50,719 bases of DNA, from the NCBI GenBank assembly GCA_937944485.1, contig CALDYU010000020.1:1-50719 (forward strand), given 5' to 3'. The notes under the pieces are model-generated. The model was not told the origin of the DNA and made no database searches. It saw nothing but the letters and a program-made list of their open reading frames with translations. The translations under genes were made by a program, and so were the position numbers. Positions 45,195 through 50,719 of the stretch are shown here, piece by piece. Position 1 is the first letter of the stretch; each line of letters begins with the position of its first letter. Origin of the DNA: an uncultured Flavobacteriaceae bacterium (GTDB lineage Bacteria; Bacteroidota; Bacteroidia; Flavobacteriales; Flavobacteriaceae).

Positions 45195-47555
45195 ATGTTA
45201 AAAAATTATCTAAAAATTGCTTGGAGAAACTTACTTCGAAATAAGAGTTTTTCGGTGCTCAATATTGTAGGACTTTCAATCGGACTTGCAGTGACTGCGC
45301 TTATTCTGATATGGATCAATTTTGAAGTTGGCGTTGATCAATTCCATGAAAAAAAAGACAGAATATATGAAGTGTACAATGAATACCCAATTGATGGTGA
45401 AATTTGGACATGGAACTCCACACCAAAAATAATGGGGCCTACGATCAAAAAAGACTATCCGGAAGTGGAAGGGGTTTCACGATATAATTACGATGATACT
45501 TTTTTATTTTCTGTAGACGAAAAAAGAATTAAATCTACAGGTACTATTGTAGATCCCGACTTTTTGAATATGTTTAGTTTTCCACTAATTGAAGGTAATA
45601 TAAAAACCGTTTTAGAAGATGTCAATTCGGTTGTCATTACAGAAACCTTTGCAAAGAAACTATTTGGCGACCAACCAGCGGTCGGAAAAGTTGTAAAAAT
45701 AGATAATACGGACTCCTTTAAGGTAACAGGAATTTTAAAAGACCTCCCCAATAACACAGGTTTTAATTTCGAATTTTTAATGCCTTGGGCATACTTAAAA
45801 CAAAAAGGTTGGAATGATGAAAATTGGGGCAATAATTCGATAGCTACCTATGTATTATTGAAAGGGGGCACCGACTATAAAGCTTTTTCTGAGAAAATAA
45901 AAGCATTGCGAAAGACCTATGATAAAGACTCGCCAGACATGGTTACCTTTTTATACCCTTGGTCGAGGTATTGGCTGTACTCAGAGTTCGAAAATGGAAA
46001 AGAAATTGGCGGTCGTATCGATTTGATTCGATTATTTGGTATTATCGCCGCTATTATTTTGATTATTGCTTGTATTAACTTTATGAACCTCAGTACCGCT
46101 CGAAGCGAAAAAAGAGCTAAAGAAGTAGGAATACGCAAAGTAATAGGAGCTGAAAAAGGATCACTAGTAGGTCAATTTTTGGGCGAATCAATCTTAATTT
46201 CATTTATCGCCGCGGTATTAGCATTGTTAATTGTATTGGTAGCTTTACCGCCATTTAAAACATTAGTAGGCAAACCCTTGTCTTTAGACGTTATGAATTT
46301 TTGGTTTTGGCTTACGGCATGCGGTGTTATTTTATTCACTGGAATGTTAGCGGGTAGCTACCCTGCATTATACCTTTCCGGATTCAAACCTTCGGCAGTT
46401 CTAAAAGGTACTTTCAAAAAGATGAAAAGTCCTGTAACGCCCAGAAAAGTATTAGTTATACTTCAATTTTCTGCTGCGATTATTCTTATTACTGCCAGCA
46501 TCATTGTTACGCAGCAAATGAAAAAAGTACAAGATCGCCAATCGGGATATTCTAAAAACAATTTGATTTATACGATGATGGAAGGCGATATGGAAAAAAA
46601 TTACACCCTAATAAAAGAAGAACTTTTAACTACGGGGATCGCAGAATCGGTAACCAAAACGAATTCCCCGATAACAGCAACTTGGAGTAATACCTGGGGT
46701 TTCGAATGGAAAGGTAAAAGTGAAGATAACATGACTCTGGTTCATAGGTTTATCGTTGATGATGCTATAACTAAAACCATGGGCTTAGAACTAATTGCGG
46801 GGCGAGATTTTGATCTGAAAGCGTATCCTACAGATTCGACCGCAGCTATTGTTAATGAATCAATGGTTGCCCTAATGAATATAAAAGAACCTATAGGCCA
46901 AACAATAAAAGATAACGGCATCGAGTGGCGTATCGTTGGCGTGGTAAAAGATTTTATCATGAATTCTCCATTTCAAAAGGTAGAACCCATGGTTATTGAA
47001 GGGGCGCAGGCTTGGTTCAACGTAATTCACATCAAATTTAATAAAGAAGCCGCTACTGCAAAAAGCTTGGCAATGACCGAAGCTGTTTTTCGTAAATATA
47101 ATGCGGAGTATCCTTTCAATTATGAATTTGTAGATCAAGTATATGCCAAAAAATTCGATAGTGAAAAAAGAACAGGTAAGCTAGTAAGCCTATTTACACT
47201 TCTTACTATTTTCATCAGTTGTTTGGGCTTATTTGGTCTTGCCAGTTACATGGCCGAAAACCGGATTAAAGAAATTGGTATTCGCAAGGTTTTAGGAGCT
47301 TCCGTTCAGAGTATAACCAAGCTCCTATCCAAAGATTTCTTAAAATTAGTTATGATTGCAATTGTTCTGGCCGTACCCATTTCTTGGTATTTGATGAGCA
47401 AATGGTTGGAAGAGTTTGCGTATAGAATAAATATTTCTTGGTGGACATTTGCCCTAGCCGGAATTTTTGCGCTTATGATAGCCTTATTAACTGTAAGCTA
47501 TCAAGCCATTAAAGCAGCTATTGCAAACCCCGTTAAAAGTTTAAGAACAGAATAA
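45195..47555 (+). CDS. ABC exporter permease, MacB/FtsX type, double module (permease 5)
   Basis: This 786-residue permease starts MLKNYLKIAWRNLLRNKSFSV. The first FtsX block is AIILIIACINFMNLSTARSEKRAKEVGIRKVIGA. The final block is ISCLGLFGLASYMAENRIKEIGIRKVLGAS and the end is NPVKSLRTE. It resembles permease 3 in these blocks and in the periplasmic WSRYWLYSEFENGKEIGGRI region. It lies 24 bases after permease 4 and 10 bases before the second ATPase, so it may be the natural partner of that ATPase. Confidence 0.93.
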   Translation: MLKNYLKIAWRNLLRNKSFSVLNIVGLSIGLAVTALILIWINFEVGVDQFHEKKDRIYEVYNEYPIDGEIWTWNSTPKIMGPTIKKDYPEVEGVSRYNYDDTFLFSVDEKRIKSTGTIVDPDFLNMFSFPLIEGNIKTVLEDVNSVVITETFAKKLFGDQPAVGKVVKIDNTDSFKVTGILKDLPNNTGFNFEFLMPWAYLKQKGWNDENWGNNSIATYVLLKGGTDYKAFSEKIKALRKTYDKDSPDMVTFLYPWSRYWLYSEFENGKEIGGRIDLIRLFGIIAAIILIIACINFMNLSTARSEKRAKEVGIRKVIGAEKGSLVGQFLGESILISFIAAVLALLIVLVALPPFKTLVGKPLSLDVMNFWFWLTACGVILFTGMLAGSYPALYLSGFKPSAVLKGTFKKMKSPVTPRKVLVILQFSAAIILITASIIVTQQMKKVQDRQSGYSKNNLIYTMMEGDMEKNYTLIKEELLTTGIAESVTKTNSPITATWSNTWGFEWKGKSEDNMTLVHRFIVDDAITKTMGLELIAGRDFDLKAYPTDSTAAIVNESMVALMNIKEPIGQTIKDNGIEWRIVGVVKDFIMNSPFQKVEPMVIEGAQAWFNVIHIKFNKEAATAKSLAMTEAVFRKYNAEYPFNYEFVDQVYAKKFDSEKRTGKLVSLFTLLTIFISCLGLFGLASYMAENRIKEIGIRKVLGASVQSITKLLSKDFLKLVMIAIVLAVPISWYLMSKWLEEFAYRINISWWTFALAGIFALMIALLTVSYQAIKAAIANPVKSLRTE

Positions 47556-47565
47556 AAGAAAAACG

Positions 47566-48237
47566 ATGCTATTACAATTAAACAATATCTTCAAATGGGT
47601 CAATTCAGGAGGCCAGCGTATCTTCTTATTAAAAGATATTAATCTTCAAGTGGAAGAAGGAGAGTTTATCTCTATAATGGGACCCTCTGGTTCAGGAAAA
47701 TCTACTTTACTGAATGTTATCGGCATGCTCGATACATTTGATGAAGGAACCTACGATTTCTTACATGAATCGGTGCATAGCCTTAAAGAAAAGCATCGTG
47801 CCAATTTGTATAAAGAATATATCGGTTTTGTATTTCAATCGTATCATTTATTAGATGATTTAACGGTGAAAGAGAATTTAGAAATGCCCTTATTGTACAA
47901 AAAGTTCAAAGGCTCAGAGCGAAAAGCTATAGTAGCAGATATGTTAGACCGATTCAATATCGTTGGTAAGAAAGATTTATTCCCAACACAATTGAGTGGG
48001 GGGCAGCAGCAATTGGTTGGTGTAGCACGTGCTTTAATTGCCAATCCGAAACTTATTTTAGCTGATGAACCAACAGGTAACCTGAATTCACAGCAAAGTG
48101 AGGAGATTATGGAGCTTTTCAAAAAACTCAATGAAGAAGATGGGGTTACTATTATTCAAGTGACGCACTCTGAGCAAAATGCCGCCTACGGATCTCGTAT
48201 TATTAATTTGTTAGACGGAAGAAAAGTTGAAATATAA
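47566..48237 (+). CDS. ABC transporter ATPase of the MacB/LolD type (second, altered motifs)
   Basis: This 223-residue ATPase ends the export operon. Walker A (GPSGSGKST, 39-47), the Q-loop (FVFQSYHLLD), Walker B with the catalytic glutamate (LILADEPT) and the H-loop (VTHSEQ) are intact. Two conserved places differ from its sister at 34528. The signature helix reads LSGGQQQLVGVARA where LSGGQQQRVAISRA is normal. The D-loop reads GNLNSQQ (Asn174) where the family has GNLDS. Changes in the signature arginine and D-loop aspartate usually weaken ATP turnover or site-to-site communication. It may therefore form a slow or asymmetric heterodimer with the first ATPase. It follows permease 5 by 10 bases. 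Confidence 0.92.
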   Translation: MLLQLNNIFKWVNSGGQRIFLLKDINLQVEEGEFISIMGPSGSGKSTLLNVIGMLDTFDEGTYDFLHESVHSLKEKHRANLYKEYIGFVFQSYHLLDDLTVKENLEMPLLYKKFKGSERKAIVADMLDRFNIVGKKDLFPTQLSGGQQQLVGVARALIANPKLILADEPTGNLNSQQSEEIMELFKKLNEEDGVTIIQVTHSEQNAAYGSRIINLLDGRKVEI

Positions 48238-48317
48238 CTTTTAAGGACTATAAATTCAGAGCCAGACTTAAAAATAGTTGGTCTTTAAATAAGTTTAATA
48301 AGCTGTTCTTAAAAAAA

Positions 48318-48338
48318 AAGCCGAATATGCCTCGGTTT
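48318..48338 (-). terminator. Terminator-like stem-loop on the minus strand with no gene to serve
   Basis: The stem AAACCGA/TCGGCTT has one G-T wobble and a 7-base loop, and on the minus strand it is followed by nine T residues (48319-48311). It could also work as a plus-strand hairpin after the second ATPase gene, although no T run follows on that side. Confidence 0.5.
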
Positions 48339-48697
48339 AATTTTCCTCCCAGCCTTTCGTTCGCCATACTGCATGCTGCCATTGAGGATGATTCAATAAC
48401 TTCAAGAGAATGAACTTCAATATTTCATATATCTATTAAGCGAATACTAGCGTAAGTCTCACCGTAAACACCTAGATTTTCTAGTTCAATTCTAGCGATT
48501 AGAATTTAAATCTCGCCTAATTCATAATCTCTAAAATGATACGCTGACGGCTTTACTAAGGGCAACCTATTTTTTTAAATTCTTAATGTAGTGGTCATTT
48601 TATCTATTTACCAAGATAACATAAGGCCCATTTCTTACACCTTAAAATAAGACCAAATTCTTACGTTTTTTTTCTAAAATATGTTAACTTTAAATTA

Positions 48698-48705
48698 TAC
48701 TTTTG
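48698..48705 (+). promoter_or_regulatory. Bacteroidota -7 box (TACTTTTG) ahead of the RHS fragment
   Basis: TACTTTTG fits TAnnTTTG and ends 57 bases before the ATG of the RHS fragment. It could let the cut gene be expressed. No clear -33 element is seen, so chance is possible in such AT-rich DNA. Confidence 0.35.
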
Positions 48706-48762
48706 TTTGAAGTTCATTGAAAACATTGATTAGGCGAGATACAAGATTACTATCCATTTGGG

Positions 48763-49803
48763 ATGCTATTACCAAACCGACACGCCAATACCTCTGATTA
48801 TAGGTATGGCTTCCAAGGGCAGGAGATGGACAACGAGATCAAGGGGGAAGGGAACAGCGTGAATTTTAACGCAAGAATGTATGACCCTAGGATTGCCAGA
48901 TGGAAGTCTCGAGATCGCTACGAGGCTAAATATACAGATATATCACCTTACAGTTTTAGCCTTAATAGTCCCCTTGTGTTCAATGACCAATCAGGCGATA
49001 CGGTAAAAATAAAAGTGACAAAAAGAAAAGTAGGTACTACCAAAATAAATTTATTCTCATCCAGTGAAATAAAGAAAAGTAAGGGTAAGTTAAAGCAAAA
49101 GACCATAACTGTACCTGTATATGAAGTCCAGATTACAAATGAAAGTGGTTCTAGTGCAACTTTTTATTTTACCCGAGAAGCATTTAGAGGGAGTGTGAAA
49201 AAACCAAAAGAAGATCCCATTGATGTAACCTTTGACCCTCTAGATAGTGGTGAAACTTTCCTAGGGAAAATTAGGAGTAGATGGAGTGGCACTGAAAACG
49301 TTCTTGAAGTTACACCTTTAAGTGGTAAAAGAACTGACGGATATTTATCCTTCAAGGGATTGGGTAGTAGTAGAGAAAAATTAATTAGAAAATATGTTCA
49401 GTTTCACTTAAAAGGGGCTTCCGATGGTTGTTTATTATGTGTAGGTTCTGGACAATTTGAATCAAAGGAGAAAGGAGTGAAATTGATTACAAAAGATTTA
49501 GCTGCGAATTCAGGCAATTCCATGAAAAATTTCATGGCCAAAATAAAACTATTTCAAGCTGAGGATTTAAAAGTAAATAAATCAGATGTGATTACAGTTA
49601 ATTTTGAGATGTTAGAATCTGAAGACGAATCAAATGAAAACCAAGCTAACAATCAATCTACTTACACAATTTCATTAGACAAATTACTTCCCACATTTGA
49701 AAAAATGGACTTCAGTATTACGAAAGAAGAGATAAAGAAGATAGAAAAGTATATAAAGAGTTTAAATACAACGGAAAATAATCAAAACCCAGATAGTAAA
49801 TGA
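48763..49803 (+). CDS. N-terminally truncated RHS protein: core end plus specific C-terminal (putative toxin) domain
   Basis: The first 80 or so residues are the end of an RHS-associated core: YRYGFQGQEMDNEIKGEGNS, then VNFNARMYDPRIARW, then SPYSFSLNSPLVF. The frame stays open upstream for 33 bases and reads LGEIQDYYPFGM, the usual core sequence, before a TGA at 48727. The gene is therefore the 3' end of a much larger RHS gene whose front is missing. Residues 81-346 are a non-conserved tip. It contains VQFHLKGASDGCLL (H, then S-D-G-C), similar in pattern to L,D-transpeptidase or DUF5675-like active sites; this is only a suggestion. Its TGA overlaps the next ATG (ATGA). This arrangement is typical of displaced toxin/immunity tips. 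Confidence 0.75.
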   Translation: MLLPNRHANTSDYRYGFQGQEMDNEIKGEGNSVNFNARMYDPRIARWKSRDRYEAKYTDISPYSFSLNSPLVFNDQSGDTVKIKVTKRKVGTTKINLFSSSEIKKSKGKLKQKTITVPVYEVQITNESGSSATFYFTREAFRGSVKKPKEDPIDVTFDPLDSGETFLGKIRSRWSGTENVLEVTPLSGKRTDGYLSFKGLGSSREKLIRKYVQFHLKGASDGCLLCVGSGQFESKEKGVKLITKDLAANSGNSMKNFMAKIKLFQAEDLKVNKSDVITVNFEMLESEDESNENQANNQSTYTISLDKLLPTFEKMDFSITKEEIKKIEKYIKSLNTTENNQNPDSK

Positions 49804-50537
49804 AAAAGTATTTAATATTTCTTTCGTTAATGATTGTTATTTTAGGGATATCCTGTAAAAGAAAAAATCAAGCTACAATTGGGGAATCAAATCACAATCC
49901 CAATGACACTTCTAGGGAGGTTAAAGTGATATTTGATAAAAGTATTGTTGATGCCAACATATGTGGCTCAGGTTTTACAGTGTACCCCAAAACCAAGTAC
50001 ACATCTTTGTTAAAGAATTACCTTTACTCAAACCTTATCGATAAGAGTCCATGTAAAACAATAGGGTCTAAAACTCTTTTTAAAACTGATATTTTTAAAA
50101 AGACTATAATTTTCATCTATACTGACAAATTTTTTTTAGAATCAGGTATTTATGAGGATGAATATATGTGGCAGGAAGAGTATATAAGCCTATTAGTCAA
50201 TATTTCAGATTCAGATATAAGAAAAGAAATAGTTAATGATTTATTGGGAGAGAATATTTCGGACGGTTTAATCGTATTTTTTGATGAAGACATAACTCAA
50301 TTTTCAAATTTTAATTTCTTCCTTGAAAAGAACAAGAGTGACTTTTATGAAATGATTTTTTTGTATGCGATTGCTCATAATATAAAAAATGTGGATTTAA
50401 AGAATAGTCTTAGAAAGGTGATTTTATCTTGTAATAATTATGATGACGAAATCTTTTCTAGATTGAATTTTGGTTTAAGCTCAAAGGGGAATATTCAATA
50501 TGCTGAATTCTTAGAGCTTGCTTACGGGGGAGTTTGA
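49800..50537 (+). CDS. Lipoprotein, candidate immunity protein for the RHS tip
   Basis: This 245-residue protein has a lipoprotein signal (MKKYLIFLSLMIVILGISC, lipid cysteine at 19). The mature part is AT-coded, rich in K, D, N, F and I, and shows no motif I recognise. The start codon overlaps the stop of the RHS tip by 4 bases, so the two are made together. By analogy with polymorphic toxin systems, a gene overlapping the end of a toxin tip is its immunity gene. A lipoprotein would suit a toxin that acts in the periplasm, for example on peptidoglycan. That role is inference from position and signal only. A GC-rich palindrome covers its stop codon. Confidence 0.65.
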   Translation: MKKYLIFLSLMIVILGISCKRKNQATIGESNHNPNDTSREVKVIFDKSIVDANICGSGFTVYPKTKYTSLLKNYLYSNLIDKSPCKTIGSKTLFKTDIFKKTIIFIYTDKFFLESGIYEDEYMWQEEYISLLVNISDSDIRKEIVNDLLGENISDGLIVFFDEDITQFSNFNFFLEKNKSDFYEMIFLYAIAHNIKNVDLKNSLRKVILSCNNYDDEIFSRLNFGLSSKGNIQYAEFLELAYGGV

Positions 50538-50545
50538 TCCCCCGT
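50524..50545. repeat. Palindrome over the stop codon of the lipoprotein gene
   Basis: ACGGGGGA (50524-50531) and TCCCCCGT (50538-50545) form a perfect 8-bp stem with loop GTTTGA that includes the TGA stop. It may be a terminator-like hairpin or the edge of the GC-rich element that follows. Confidence 0.6.
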
Positions 50546-50646
50546 CCGCTGCCGCACAGCCTGTCCCACTTTGCGGGAAATCCTTTCGTGTGGTCAAAAA
50601 GACTATAGAATACTTTTTGTTTCTGCAAATAGTATAGCTTTACAAA
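50538..50646. other. GC-rich segment ahead of the transposase gene
   Basis: The first 40 or so bases here (CCGCTGCCGCACAGCC and CCCACTTTGCGGGA) are far richer in G and C than the surrounding DNA. The rest returns to AT-rich sequence with a weak TAGCTTTA box at 50634-50641. It is probably an element end or a recurrent flank of the transposase. I see no complete gene in it on either strand; a minus-strand frame across it is treated as chance. Confidence 0.4.
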
Positions 50647-50719
50647 GTGAGCAGAAACTATAAATTCCACAATCCTTATGGTCTATATTTTGTAAGCTTT
50701 GCGGTAGTGGAATGGCTCG
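50647..50719 (+). CDS. REP-associated tyrosine (Y1, IS200-like) transposase, 3' end beyond the window
   Basis: A frame starting with GTG at 50647 reads (M)SRNYKFHNPYGLYFVSFAV and then VEWL before the window ends, 24 codons in all. The order R-x-Y-K-F, then Y-F-V-(S/T)-F-A-V and a W, is the start of the REP-associated tyrosine transposase family as found in Bacteroidota. There it is a single-domain HUH nuclease that moves or processes palindromic repeats. The catalytic HUH and tyrosine lie beyond the edge, so activity cannot be judged. The start codon is inferred from the family N-terminus; no ATG is available. It follows a GC-rich palindromic stretch. Confidence 0.65.
   Translation, partial: MSRNYKFHNPYGLYFVSFAVVEWL

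Larger units (their letters stand above)
48238..48762. other. Gap without a clear gene between the export operon and the RHS fragment
   Basis: These 525 AT-rich bases contain no convincing gene. On the minus strand a stem-loop (AAACCGA / TCGGCTT, 48318-48338) followed by nine T residues looks like a terminator for a gene that is no longer visible. Two related 17-mers lie 26 bases apart (48622-48638 and 48648-48664). A -7 box (48698-48705) lies near the right end, and the last 33 bases continue the RHS frame upstream of its ATG. The stretch looks like degraded or recombined DNA at the edge of the accessory region. Confidence 0.5.

Noticed and set aside
48240..48420. A minus-strand frame running into the terminator-like stem-loop after the second ATPase
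   Set aside because: The predicted peptide is low in complexity, has no start context, and ends through the T run of the stem-loop, so it is unlikely to be a gene.
50458..50670. Minus-strand open frame of 70 residues across the end of the lipoprotein gene and the GC-rich stretch
   Set aside because: It overlaps a better plus-strand gene, the stem-loop and the transposase start, and its composition follows the GC-rich DNA. No protein family signal was seen.
1..50719. CRISPR arrays, rRNA genes, prophage structural genes and complete insertion sequences
   Set aside because: No regularly spaced repeats, rRNA-like sequence, phage genes or full transposase with terminal repeats were seen. Only the start of one REP-type transposase is present at the right edge.

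Overview
The window looks like chromosome of a marine-type member of the Flavobacteriaceae (Bacteroidota). Reasons: AT-rich DNA; Bacteroidota-style -7 boxes (TAnnTTTG) ahead of several genes; paired ExbD genes with an extra membrane protein; an NtrC-type activator carrying a GSFTDA loop; double-module MacB/FtsX permeases of about 800 residues ending in NPVKSLRxE; and an RHS tip of the Bacteroidota type. The genus cannot be fixed from the sequence alone.

Layout. 1-6648: the edge of a small secreted protein gene, an MMPL/RND exporter, asnS, rpoN (sigma-54) and a membrane protein coupled to rpoN. 6652-11138 (minus): an ExbB/ExbD energy-transduction cluster. It has a first unit (exbB, a membrane protein, two exbD) closed by a strong terminator, then a second unit (a beta-barrel protein and a second exbD pair). 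11222-13181 (minus): tRNA-Ser(GGA), type I L-asparaginase and a TatD nuclease. 13220-15063 (plus): a retropepsin-like protease and a di-heme peroxidase lipoprotein. 15132-20106 (minus): 2-oxoglutarate dehydrogenase E1 and E2 with an M23 peptidase gene between them. 20207-28366: a barrel protein, a dienelactone hydrolase, a secreted amidohydrolase, sugar/LPS genes (galE, DegT aminotransferase, Kdo transferase), a lipoprotein, a sugar:H+ symporter and a 42-residue membrane peptide.

28703-48237 is the most striking block. A sensor kinase and a sigma-54 activator (minus) face a 16-kb operon (plus) made of a TolC-type channel, a membrane fusion protein, an ABC ATPase, five consecutive MacB/FtsX-type permeases and a second ATPase with altered motifs. 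A good sigma-54 promoter (TTGGCA...AGCA, GG-N10-GC) lies just upstream of the first gene, so the two-component pair very probably controls the export operon. The second permease is bounded by perfect 107-bp direct repeats and looks like an inserted or removable cassette. Most gaps between the operon's genes carry a different short palindrome.

48238-50719 is an accessory edge: a 525-bp gap without a clear gene, then an N-terminally cut RHS tip with a specific C-terminal domain. Its gene overlaps by 4 bases a lipoprotein gene that may encode its periplasmic immunity partner. A GC-rich palindromic stretch and the start of a REP-associated (Y1/IS200-like) transposase follow at the right end.
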